64,000 bases of DNA from Candidatus Methanosuratincola sp. (GTDB lineage Archaea; Thermoproteota; Methanomethylicia; Methanomethylicales; Methanomethylicaceae), in the NCBI GenBank assembly GCA_014361455.1, contig JACIVP010000007.1:1-64000 (forward strand), given 5' to 3'. The notes beneath the pieces were generated by a model that searched no databases, had not been told where the DNA came from, and worked only from the letters and a program-made list of their open reading frames with translations. This document shows positions 26,820-34,666 of this stretch, piece after piece; the stretch's first letter is position 1; every line of letters begins with the position of its first letter. Made by a program: the position numbers and the translations under genes.

Positions 26820-26921
26820 CGCGCACTGCGGGCTTCCATCTTTTCAGGTTCAATCAACCAAGCATCTCGCTGTAAGACGCGAAATAAATAAAAATACCGT
26901 CGGACTTCCAGCATACGGAAA

Positions 26922-26996
26922 GGGCTGGTAGATTAGCGGCAGATCACCTGCCTTGCACGCAGGGGGTCGTGGGTTCAAATCCCACCCAGTCCACCA
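26922..26996 (+). tRNA. tRNA-Ala (TGC)
   Basis: Acceptor GGGCTGG pairs with CCAGTCC, including the G3:U70 identity pair of alanine tRNAs. The anticodon arm is CCTGC-CTTGCAC-GCAGG, giving TGC. The T arm is GTGGG-TTCAAAT-CCCAC, then discriminator A and an encoded CCA. No intron. AAATAAATAAAAATA about 26-40 bases upstream is a good TATA region. Confidence 0.95.
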
Positions 26997-26998
26997 AC

Positions 26999-27022
26999 CT
27001 TTTTGCCCTTGAAGGCAAAAAG
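26999..27022. terminator. Inverted repeat after tRNA-Ala
   Basis: A perfect 9-bp stem (CTTTTTGCC / GGCAAAAAG, 6-base loop) starts two bases after the CCA end. It partly overlaps a second AT-rich inverted repeat (AAAAGTTT / AAACTTTT) to about 27040. It may terminate the tRNA transcript or insulate the restriction gene that follows. Confidence 0.45.
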
Positions 27023-27100
27023 TTTGATAAAAAACTTTTGGAATTTAATCATTTATATAAATCGTATTTATTAAATACCATATATCCACTATATTATGCC

Positions 27101-27763
27101 ATGTCCCGCCTCGGAGAGCTCTTCGACGACCCCCTGATGGTCTATAAGGTCAAGCGGAAGCTCCCCCTCCTCTTCCAGATGGCCGAGCTTGAGAGTGCCA
27201 GGGCGGGGAAGATGGGGATGGAAGTCGGGTCGCTCCGGGAGCGGATCCTGGTAGCGCTCCTCATCCACAAGTTCGGGAAGGACGCTGTGGACACAGACAT
27301 ACCGATCACCGAGACTCAGGTTGACGTCAGGCTCTTCGGCGCCCCCGTCTCTGTTAAGACAATCACAGGCAGCGGAGGGATCAAAGCCGTGTGGACCGTC
27401 GACGCCGCGAGCGCAGCCTACTTCATCAAGAACTACGAGCCAGAATGCGACGTGCTCCTGGCGCAGATCAGGTGGGGCTGCACCCACGCCCAAGAAGCAA
27501 TACCGGGAAGCCCGCACCACCCGGGAGGACTCTTCCTGATCCCGCTCGATGTGCAGCAGAAAGTGTTCTCGGAAATGGGAAGGGAAGGGTACCTGAAAAT
27601 GCCAAAGCCTGGCACTAACCCGAGGGGCGTCGAGTTCTCAAGAGATGCCATAGCGAAGCTACTTCGGGATCCCGGGACCAGATGCATTACTGTCGCCTGG
27701 AAGAAGACTTCGATCCAGTACGATCCCTACCATAGGTGGGTCGATCTATGGGCAAGTGATTAA
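27101..27763 (+). CDS. Type II restriction endonuclease, probably ThaI-like
   Basis: A 220-residue protein: RLGELFDDPLMVYKVKRKLP, AGKMGMEVGSLRERILVALL, then a PD-(D/E)xK-like core DIPITETQVDVRLFGAPVSVKTITG (E, D and VK as candidate ligands). RWVDLWASD ends the protein. The overall pattern recalls the ThaI family, whose founder cuts CGCG. That identification is from memory and tentative. The ATG at 27101 is preferred to the longer frame, and an AT-rich promoter lies at about 27040-27075. It converges on a DNA methyltransferase gene with a 4-base overlap of ends, the standard layout of a restriction-modification pair. Confidence 0.7.
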   Translation: MSRLGELFDDPLMVYKVKRKLPLLFQMAELESARAGKMGMEVGSLRERILVALLIHKFGKDAVDTDIPITETQVDVRLFGAPVSVKTITGSGGIKAVWTVDAASAAYFIKNYEPECDVLLAQIRWGCTHAQEAIPGSPHHPGGLFLIPLDVQQKVFSEMGREGYLKMPKPGTNPRGVEFSRDAIAKLLRDPGTRCITVAWKKTSIQYDPYHRWVDLWASD

Positions 27764-28668
27764 CCGGTGTACGAAAAGAGTTTCTTCTGATTCACGATCT
27801 CAGAGACTCTCTTCTTCGCCTTCTTGACGTACTCCTCCTCGATGTCCACGCAGATGAAATGCCTACCGGCCTTCAGTGCCGCCACTGCAGTGGTCCCGAC
27901 TCCGCAGAACGGGTCGAAGACGACCTCGCCATTGAAGGTGTAGAGTTGGATGCACCTGTAGGGCAGCTCGACTGGGAACGGTGCCGGATGACCGACCCTC
28001 TCGGCGGACTCCGGCATAAACCTCCAGACGCTCTTGGTAAACTCGAGAAACTCGTCCCTCGTAATGGTGTCCTCTTTTCCTTTTTTCCTCCTCGAAAACT
28101 TCCCCTTCGAGAATACGAGGATGTACTCGTGGGTATCCCTCAGCGTTGGATTCGAGGCAGACTGCCAGCTGCCCCAGGCGGTAGATACACCAGCGCCTGC
28201 CCCCTTGTCCCAGATTATCTCGCCGCGCATAAGAAAACCAACTTCAAGCATACAGTCAATTACGAACTTGTGGTAGGGGATATATGGCTTCCTTCCCACA
28301 TTGGCTATATTGACGCAGGCGCGGCCTCCTGGGACCAGAACGCGGTAGGTCTCTGCGAAGACCTTCTTAAGCAGGTCCAGGTAGGCAGGTAGGTCTAGGT
28401 CCTCGTCGTACTCCTTCCCGACATTGTATGGGGGCGAGGTGACCATCAGGTGGACGCTCGAATCGGGAATTATCGAGAGCGACCTGCTATCTGCCAAGAT
28501 GATCATGTCGAGCACATCGGACGGCACGGGGTTCTCTACCTCGGGGGCTTTTTCGTTAAAGTTGGATCCGGAATAGAGCGACCTGGCGTAGAACTCCGAT
28601 GAATCGTGGTTTTCCCTCTTCGAAACCCCGAACCCTTTAGTCTTGGTTCCATTCCGCATATCTCTCAA
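27760..28668 (-). CDS. DNA methyltransferase (beta-class, N4-cytosine or N6-adenine)
   Basis: A 302-residue modification enzyme. Motif IV TSPPYNVGKEYDED (about residue 88) precedes motif I VVFDPFCGVGTTAVAALKAG (about 255), the order of beta-class amino-methyltransferases. The SPPY tetrad favours N4-cytosine methylation, which would suit a GC-only recognition site. The N-terminal ~70 residues are less conserved. The start is ATG 28668. It is the likely partner of the endonuclease with which it converges. Next to a tRNA gene and a transposon relic, the pair looks like a small acquired island. Confidence 0.9.
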   Translation of the reverse strand: MRDMRNGTKTKGFGVSKRENHDSSEFYARSLYSGSNFNEKAPEVENPVPSDVLDMIILADSRSLSIIPDSSVHLMVTSPPYNVGKEYDEDLDLPAYLDLLKKVFAETYRVLVPGGRACVNIANVGRKPYIPYHKFVIDCMLEVGFLMRGEIIWDKGAGAGVSTAWGSWQSASNPTLRDTHEYILVFSKGKFSRRKKGKEDTITRDEFLEFTKSVWRFMPESAERVGHPAPFPVELPYRCIQLYTFNGEVVFDPFCGVGTTAVAALKAGRHFICVDIEEEYVKKAKKRVSEIVNQKKLFSYTG

Positions 28669-29181
28669 TACAATTGGGGAGTGTATAAATTAATACCTGT
28701 TGTTGAATTGGTGTTCAATCTACAAACCGCCGCTTCGAACACGCTGGGCGCACATTTACTATTATGGGATGGGTATACTGAGGGGTTATCATCAAAGCCT
28801 GTCATTGACCTAGGTTCACGACCTGATCCCAAACCTCAGAGATAACATTTCCTGTAGTGTTCTTCAAAGCTGTGAGGTTTGGCTGGCTTTTTATAGTATG
28901 AATTATTCTCGAGTTGCAAAGTTCGAATATTTCATCAGGTATATGTGAAGGCTGTTGAGAAGTGAACTACCACCTAACAAAACAGCGGCCCGGGAGGGGA
29001 GGTTAAAAATATTCAGCAGCTTAACAAATTATTTAAGTTAGCTAATCGTAGAAGTTATTGGTGGTTAAACCACTGGAACTCCGCCCCAAAGGATGATGCC
29101 CGTGGATGCGGGATGGGACGAAGGGGAGGATCACCATCTTTTTACAAAACTATTCTAAGCGGCTTAAATATATACCTAATT
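28669..29181. other. Intergenic region before TnpB relic
   Basis: About 510 bases, AT-rich in places (28670-28700, 29005-29045). It holds the methyltransferase promoter, and possible left-end sequences of the TnpB element with a TGGTTAAACCA palindrome near 29062-29072. No gene is supported. Confidence 0.35.
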
Positions 29182-29590
29182 ATGCTTAAGGCGTTCTGCT
29201 ACAGGCTCTACCAGACCAAGGCACAACAGAAAGCTCAGCAAGACGTTGGAGTCGCTGAGGTGGGTCTACAACGAAACATTAGCAACCCGAAGGAACAGCT
29301 ATGAGAAAGATAAGAAAAGTGTCTCGCTGTTCGAAACAAATAAGTTGCTGACCCAGTGGAAAAAAGACCGCCCAGAACTTAACAGTGTTTTCAGTCAGGT
29401 CTCGTAGGATGCACAATTCAGAGTAGACCTTGCGTTCAAAGCATTTTTCCGCGAGTCAAAGCAGGCGAAAAAAGGGTCGGCTATCCGCGTTTCAAGGGGG
29501 AGAGGACGATACGATTCATTAACCTATACGCAGTTCGGCTTCAAGCTTGAAGGCAACAAGTTAACTCTTGCAAAAATAGGCACAATTGGA
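29182..29590 (+). pseudogene. Frameshifted TnpB (IS200/IS605 OrfB), N-terminal part
   Basis: The ATG at 29182 begins MLKAFCYRLYQTKAQQKA, the usual TnpB opening. The reading then jumps frame to SLRWVYNETLATRRNSYEKD and TNKLLTQWKKDRPEL. After an in-frame stop it continues as DAQFRVDLAFKAFFR and YTQFGFKLEGNKLTLAKIG. The RuvC-like catalytic half and zinc ribbon are missing. At least two frameshifts and a stop show it is dead. Confidence 0.75.
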
Positions 29591-29598
29591 GTGAACCT

Positions 29599-29800
29599 TC
29601 ATCGTCCAATACACCTTTCCTTGACCAGAGCCAGGATATCCGCCACGTCTCCCCTGCATTCGCCTGCCGTCCTGCACCTGCGCATCTTCAGCAGCGCGAG
29701 CTCCAGTACGTCCTCGCACTCCCTCGCGCTCACGGTTCACACCCTCCTTCCCGTGGAACTTGCCCCAGTGGACCACGAGCCCCTGCTGGTCGAGATGCAC
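29599..29800 (-). pseudogene. Small protein gene broken by a one-base frameshift
   Basis: On the minus strand, GTG 29800 opens VHLDQQGLVVHWGKFHGKEG. If one base is skipped near codon 23, the reading continues SARECEDVLELALLKMRR and AGECRGDVADILALVKERC to TGA at 29599. The joined product of about 66 residues looks like a real small helical protein. The downstream part alone also has GTG with GGAGG about 9 bases before it and could be a 44-residue gene. No function is recognised. The frameshift could be genuine decay or a sequencing error. Confidence 0.4.
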
Positions 29801-29975
29801 CCTGCAACATGGCGTGGGAGGGGCAGGCAAAGAGGAAGAAAGGGGGATGGGTGACATCGAGGCGCTGGTCGAGGAAAGGGATAGCTAGATTGTCAAGAAA
29901 GATAAGAATAAGAATGCAAAGTTGACCAGCTACCCCAAACGTCGAAAGGAAAGGTAATGAAAAAGTATAGGCCAC

Positions 29976-30320
29976 TCACTTGTCAAGGATTTCCGTGGGC
30001 TGCTTCTGCCTAGGGACCTTAACCACGAGGAACCTGAAGATCCCTTCACCAGTGTTGCGCAATATATGTGGGACGTCCTTGGGGCTCTCTACGAGCATAT
30101 CCTTCTTAACTTCCTGCTTCTCGTCACCTATCTCGACGACTCCCTTTCCTTCGAGTATGTAGAAGAAGACGTCCACAGGCGTGACGTGTTTCTTTAGGGA
30201 CTGCCCGGGCGCCAGAGCCATGTGGATCACCTCGGCGTTCTCGGTGTCATAGATCTTCTTCGCCTCGACGCCGTGGACATTCTGGAAGGTGCCTGCGGCT
30301 GCTACATTGGTTACCTTCAT
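29976..30320 (-). CDS. Cupin-domain protein
   Basis: A single-domain cupin of 114 residues from ATG 30320 (MKVTNVAAAG); the frame is open further upstream. The beta-barrel motifs are ALAPGQSLKKHVTPVDVFFY (motif 1, with one His where two are usual) and DMLVESPKDVPHILRNTGEG (motif 2, His present). The reduced metal ligands make enzymatic activity uncertain. It is on the same strand as the reductase operon but separated from it by a small gene and loose spacing, so a link is only possible. Confidence 0.8.
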   Translation of the reverse strand: MKVTNVAAAGTFQNVHGVEAKKIYDTENAEVIHMALAPGQSLKKHVTPVDVFFYILEGKGVVEIGDEKQEVKKDMLVESPKDVPHILRNTGEGIFRFLVVKVPRQKQPTEILDK

Positions 30321-30417
30321 TGAAACCACTGATCCGCTGGGGGCAGCAGATCTATTTAGAGGTTTTCCTTTGTCAGGTCCGGATCTTGGCAAGACAGTGA
30401 AGCCGCAAGCGGCTTAC

Positions 30418-30678
30418 TCACTTATTTAACTTCGTCCAGGCATTGTTAGAGAATTCTATCGCCTCAATCACCCTCACGCCCAGCTCATCATCGGTGCATC
30501 CCTGACAGTACATAACGAATCCGTCGAAGGCAAAGAAATGGACATTCTTGACCTTGTATATCCGCTGCGGCTGGGCTATCCTGACAAGCTCGAGGAACTG
30601 GTCCCTCCTGAACTTCACCCTGTATGAGCTAGATTTTTGCGCTTCGGATGCGCCTCCATACATTATATGCATCACCAT
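30418..30678 (-). CDS. Small uncharacterised protein downstream of mcrG
   Basis: An 86-residue protein I do not recognise. The middle reads KFRRDQFLELVRIAQPQRIY then KVKNVHFFAFDGFVMYCQGC, with a CxxC-like pair in YCQGCTDDE. The acidic/aliphatic C-terminal helix is LGVRVIEAIEFSNNAW. It looks like a compact alpha/beta domain and a genuine gene by composition. It starts 114 bases after the mcrG stop in the same direction, so it may be part of the same transcript. Confidence 0.6.
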   Translation of the reverse strand: MVMHIMYGGASEAQKSSSYRVKFRRDQFLELVRIAQPQRIYKVKNVHFFAFDGFVMYCQGCTDDELGVRVIEAIEFSNNAWTKLNK

Positions 30679-30792
30679 CTAAGAGATGCCCACCACCTGC
30701 ATAAGAAATTAACTAATCTGCGGTCAAAGCGCTCTGCATAGCACAGTCAGCTTACCAGAAGTTCTTCATAGAAAAGGGAAAATAAAATTAAA

Positions 30793-31614
30793 TTAGGCTT
30801 TCAGTGCTTTCGGCAGGCTCTTCCCCCAGCCACCCTTGACCCTGTTTTCGTAGACATTGGCGATCACTCTGTGGAACTCCTCTGCGTCTTCCTCGAAGTC
30901 TATGTTGTCCGTACGGTAGGCGCAAGTCCTGCGTTTAAGCTCCTCCTCCAGAGCCCTCTGGCCGAAATTTATCGGCATGTCCAAGGTCTTGCCCCACTGG
31001 TCCTTTATGTAGTAGATGCAATTGTCCTTCTCATTGTACCAAGTCCTCCTCTTGGCATCGAACATGAGGCCGTTCTCGTCCAGGCGGAGGGAGTGCCCAT
31101 GGACGGTAATGGCCCTCACCGCGTTTACGGCAGGGTCGAAGATCTCGGTCTCGAGCAACTCCTTAGCGACCGCCTCAAGATCGCGCTCTCTCATCTCCAG
31201 AGGTATCCTGCCGGAGAGAGCGCCGACATCGCAGCCACGGTAACGCCAGTGGTATAGCCTTGCCCTTATGGTTGACATTATCGGTGCGAAGTAGATCGAA
31301 TCAGTAAACTGGATAAACTTGATCGCATCTCCAGCCTTTGCGCCTGCAGTTGGTTCGACGAGCTGCCTTATCGGGCAGTCTGGCTCGCCGATCTCGTCCA
31401 ATGGAGGGTGGATAGAGAGGTATCTCTCGCCTGGCGACCTAAAGCCCAGAAGTCTGGTGAGCTCCTCTTCCGTTAATGATCTTATCTTCTTAAGCTTGTT
31501 ATCTGGGTTGAGGTATCTCCGGCGGTTTTCAGCCACGGTAGTTTTTCCAGGGCAGAACTGTGGAGTATACTTTTTACTGTTTTGCTCTTTCTGGACGCTT
31601 CTCTTCCCAGCCAT
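30793..31614 (-). CDS. mcrG: Methyl/alkyl-coenzyme M reductase gamma subunit
   Basis: A 273-residue McrG. After a ~16-residue N-terminal extension, it follows the canonical chain closely: YTPQFCPGKTTVAENRRRYL, DAIKFIQFTDSIYFAPIMST, HWRYRGCDVGALSGR, MRERDLEAVAKELLETEIFD and VHGHSLRLDENGLMFD. Arg136 of LSGR aligns with Arg-gamma120 of the Methanothermobacter enzyme, which salt-bridges the CoM sulfonate. The gene begins one base after mcrB ends. This subunit is far more conserved than McrA, arguing that the holoenzyme is functional. Confidence 0.95.
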   Translation of the reverse strand: MAGKRSVQKEQNSKKYTPQFCPGKTTVAENRRRYLNPDNKLKKIRSLTEEELTRLLGFRSPGERYLSIHPPLDEIGEPDCPIRQLVEPTAGAKAGDAIKFIQFTDSIYFAPIMSTIRARLYHWRYRGCDVGALSGRIPLEMRERDLEAVAKELLETEIFDPAVNAVRAITVHGHSLRLDENGLMFDAKRRTWYNEKDNCIYYIKDQWGKTLDMPINFGQRALEEELKRRTCAYRTDNIDFEEDAEEFHRVIANVYENRVKGGWGKSLPKALKA

Positions 31615-31615
31615 C

Positions 31616-32968
31616 TCACTTCCTCCTTAAATTTGATTTCAAAGCAGCCTCCGCAATGCTCTCAAATGGGTTCTTGAACTCTGGAACCTCTTTGAATATC
31701 TGGGAGAATATCCCAGAGCTCTTCTCCGGCGGGTATGTGAGAGTGCCGGCGTCGAGTGCAGTGGCCGCGCAGACGCATGGCATGGCAAAGAGCTTGGTTG
31801 TCTTCAGGTTAGGGTGGTTTGCGTTCATCAGACCAACCTCTCCTCCGCCATAGAGGGCATGTGTCAGGAAGTCTAGGAGCAGACCGGTCCCCATGGCCCT
31901 TCCGAACTCCACGTCAGGAAGCCCGCTCTCATTGAGAAGCATCTCGTTATAGTTCACCATCACGCTTGAGACGCTATGAGCACACCTCGCCGCGCCGCAG
32001 TTGACCATCGAGGCCGCAAGCATGCCACTCGCCGCGTATGCGTTCCACAGATCGAGGTCTGCAGGCTCATAGATGGTAAATCCGGATGGTAGTTTCTCTT
32101 TCACCTTGACCACGCCCCTCTCCAAGGCCCTCTCGATTATCTCGCATATGACCCTCCCGGTGGTACCTTTTTTGCCCAAGACTCTCACCGTGTCGTAGAC
32201 CAGGTTTTCAGCATTCAAGCATTCGTATGCGAAGCCCAAAAGGTAGAGGCGCCTGTACCTTCCCACGAGATTCCCAGCGTTCACAAGATAGCTCATCTCG
32301 AAGCAGCCTGAAAGTGCGGCGGATTTCATTGCGTTCTTGTTTGCGATCGAAACAATCACATTCGAGGAGATGGTCCTCCACCCGTATCCCAGATGCTCGA
32401 GCCTCAGCGGAACCCCCAGAGCGGAGGTTATCGCACCACCCTTGAAGTCGATCGTGCTCGGGTATCTACCAAAGATTGCCGTCGAGCAGGCCTGCGCCTT
32501 GAGCGGATCGACTTCAAACTCGTCGACTATCGCCTGTGCGGTTGCAGATCCGCCTACGAGTGCCGGAGCAGTGTAGTCTGCGGAGACCTCCATTATGCTC
32601 TTTGGAAGCTGTATGAGCAGCCTCTTGCCCTTGTCGAACAGCTCCACCCTAGTGTCGTCGTGGTTGGATACCCTGATGAATCCTTCGACGCGCTCGCGTA
32701 TGTGTTCGGCTTTATCCAGTATTGCGATGTCAGGAATGGCATAGTGCGGCAGCTTGCAGTATTCCCCGCCGATCTCACCGGTTCGCAACGACCTCTGGAT
32801 TTTATCGAGGTCGATCACAATGGTCCGCTTCATCTCATATAGTATCTTTACGATTGCGCTGTTTCTTGAAGGGTCAAGACCCTCAACCGGAACCTTTTCG
32901 GCAGCTAATTTACCCGTGTCGTTGTAGATGTTAACGTATTCGGATCCAAGTGTTGCATCATTCGTCAT
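31616..32968 (-). CDS. mcrB: Methyl/alkyl-coenzyme M reductase beta subunit
   Basis: A 450-residue McrB. Conserved stretches include GLDPSRNSAIVKILYEMKRT, KRLLIQLPKSIMEVSADYTA, GRYPSTIDFKGG, LWNAYAASGMLAASMVNCGA and MPCVCAATALDAGT. Aligned by eye to the Methanothermobacter subunit, Phe367, Tyr373 and His385 match Phe361, Tyr367 (catalytic) and His379 (CoB phosphate) in FLTHALYGGG and NANH. The following canonical TRHS stretch is LKTT here. The gene lies 12 bases after mcrA in a tight operon. Confidence 0.95.
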   Translation of the reverse strand: MTNDATLGSEYVNIYNDTGKLAAEKVPVEGLDPSRNSAIVKILYEMKRTIVIDLDKIQRSLRTGEIGGEYCKLPHYAIPDIAILDKAEHIRERVEGFIRVSNHDDTRVELFDKGKRLLIQLPKSIMEVSADYTAPALVGGSATAQAIVDEFEVDPLKAQACSTAIFGRYPSTIDFKGGAITSALGVPLRLEHLGYGWRTISSNVIVSIANKNAMKSAALSGCFEMSYLVNAGNLVGRYRRLYLLGFAYECLNAENLVYDTVRVLGKKGTTGRVICEIIERALERGVVKVKEKLPSGFTIYEPADLDLWNAYAASGMLAASMVNCGAARCAHSVSSVMVNYNEMLLNESGLPDVEFGRAMGTGLLLDFLTHALYGGGEVGLMNANHPNLKTTKLFAMPCVCAATALDAGTLTYPPEKSSGIFSQIFKEVPEFKNPFESIAEAALKSNLRRK

Positions 32969-32980
32969 TTTGGGTCACCT

Positions 32981-34666
32981 CTAGTGTGGAGGTATCACGG
33001 GATCCCTCTCTCCCTCTGGCATGAATTCGCGTAGCGCACCTTTCACAAGCGTTCTCCTGATGTTTCCAAAGTCGAAGCCCGAAAGGTTCTCAGAGAAGGC
33101 TATCTTAACCAGCGGGTTGCACGCGTATGCACCTCCGCGCGCAATATAGGCGCCAGCTATCGCGGACGGGAATGTGGTTAAATTAGCCACGACATTGTAG
33201 TCGGGGTAGCTTGCATTACGCATCTCCATCACCTGGGACTGGTCCGTGAGCAGGGTCCAGTCGTTCGCGTGGCCTTGGTTATGGAACTGGTCCTGTGCGA
33301 AGAAACCTAGCCTGCCCGTCCGCTCCTTTCTTATCATCTGGCTTAGGTGGGCGGCTTCGACGCCTATCATCGGGTGGCCCGAGGCGAGCCCGCCGATGAT
33401 TGCAGTTGAATAGGCCATAACCCGAGATCTGAGGGAACCGCCAAAGAGCATCTCGCAGACCAGTGGTGAGGAATCGTAGATGTCTTGGCAGTACTTCGCC
33501 ACCACCTTCGCGACTTCTTCAATCGTGGAGATCGTCCAAGGTGCTTTTCCGTAGCCGCCGTATTTTTCCTTGACCCAATCCGCCATATGCTCAACGATGT
33601 TGTCAAAAACATCGTTGCTCATGAGGAATAGTACCCTGATCGGGGCCCCAAGTCCCCCTGAGAGCATCTGCTGTAGCCAGCCCGCATCGAGCATTATCGA
33701 AGAGATCTCGGCGACGTCAAGAAGGTACTTCACCGGATCATCAGGATAGACTCGGTCGGTCTGGACAATGTCGCAGATGTATCCAAAGGGGATCCCTCCT
33801 GGCGAGTTCTCGCCCCTCCCGTACCGGACTGCGATCGTGTCGCCTATCCCGATTATCGTTCGGTGTTTGAGTGTGTATACGAGGGTGTTGATTGCAGTCT
33901 CCCCTGAGATTCCGTAAACGTTGGCGAACGCGGAGAGGCAGGTTGTTGATACCCAGCGCTTGGTCATTGCCGACCCGTAGTTCCTGACCGCGATTGTTGG
34001 TATTCTCGCCAGAGCGAAGATCTTGTCACCCAACTCTTTCTTCAGGAAAGTGGCCTTCTCAGGAGAAAACAGGCGGTTGATGTCGAGAACTATCCTCTTG
34101 TCCAAGAGGTCAGTAACCCTGTCGTCACCGCAGAAGAGCTTCACATAGCCGTCCTTGACCAAGAGCGGGTTTATCTCAAACATGTGTTCCTGGACGGCTG
34201 CTGCGCCTCCTATGGTGTGGTTCCAGACCTCCATCACACGGTTCAGCGTCTCAGGGGTGACCGCCTTCCCAAGTCTCTTCTGGAGTATCTCGTGCACTGG
34301 GGTTAGGTCCATGATCGCAGTTCTCGCAATGTCGTCAAACAGCTGCATGATGGCAGCATTGTTGCATATGTGCATGTCCTCTCCTTCGACGAGGACATTC
34401 TCCTTGCTTATCAAGTATGGAGCGATCTTCCTCTGTCCGAGCGGGATCCCCAGATCGGGGTTATATCTCGGAATCCCCATCGTATTCTCGAGCTTCCTGG
34501 CGTACTCGTAAAACTCCCTTTTCCTCTTCGACTGCCTCCAAGCACCGTAGCAGTAGAAAGCCGTGCGGCGCTCCTTGTTGGACTCTTGGAAGACCTTCTC
34601 CAGTGATTTTATGTAGCTCGGAGTGGTTTCCTTTTTACCATTGCTTTTAACCAAAATGCTCACCAA
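32981..34666 (-). CDS. mcrA: Divergent methyl/alkyl-coenzyme M reductase alpha subunit
   Basis: A 561-residue McrA (TTG 34666; GTG 34663 equally possible). Fold-defining segments are clear: GGAAAVQEHMFEINPLLV, GRGENSPGGIPFGYICDI, CNPLVKIAFSENLSGFDFG and KGALREFMPEGER. By ungapped eye alignment, Gln159 (F430 axial ligand), His268 (methyl-His), Lys267 and Arg281 (CoB phosphate) are kept. The canonical Arg271, Phe330, Tyr333, Gln400, Gly445 (thioglycine) and Cys452 correspond to Tyr282, Ala341, Arg344, Leu412, Ala457 and Gln464. This points to an alkyl-CoM reductase-like enzyme rather than a methanogenic one. The start overlaps the zinc-ribbon gene by 20 bases. Confidence 0.93.
   Translation of the reverse strand: MVSILVKSNGKKETTPSYIKSLEKVFQESNKERRTAFYCYGAWRQSKRKREFYEYARKLENTMGIPRYNPDLGIPLGQRKIAPYLISKENVLVEGEDMHICNNAAIMQLFDDIARTAIMDLTPVHEILQKRLGKAVTPETLNRVMEVWNHTIGGAAAVQEHMFEINPLLVKDGYVKLFCGDDRVTDLLDKRIVLDINRLFSPEKATFLKKELGDKIFALARIPTIAVRNYGSAMTKRWVSTTCLSAFANVYGISGETAINTLVYTLKHRTIIGIGDTIAVRYGRGENSPGGIPFGYICDIVQTDRVYPDDPVKYLLDVAEISSIMLDAGWLQQMLSGGLGAPIRVLFLMSNDVFDNIVEHMADWVKEKYGGYGKAPWTISTIEEVAKVVAKYCQDIYDSSPLVCEMLFGGSLRSRVMAYSTAIIGGLASGHPMIGVEAAHLSQMIRKERTGRLGFFAQDQFHNQGHANDWTLLTDQSQVMEMRNASYPDYNVVANLTTFPSAIAGAYIARGGAYACNPLVKIAFSENLSGFDFGNIRRTLVKGALREFMPEGERDPVIPPH

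Noticed and set aside
26922-28668. Avoidance of CGCG as evidence for a ThaI-like specificity
   Set aside because: CGCG occurs repeatedly in the window (for example near 2455-2462 and 22575), so no avoidance is visible. The specificity remains only a family guess.
32981-34666. Interpreting this as a normal methanogenic McrA
   Set aside because: Several residues invariant in methanogens are replaced, so a plain methane-forming role is not the best reading, although it is not excluded by sequence alone.
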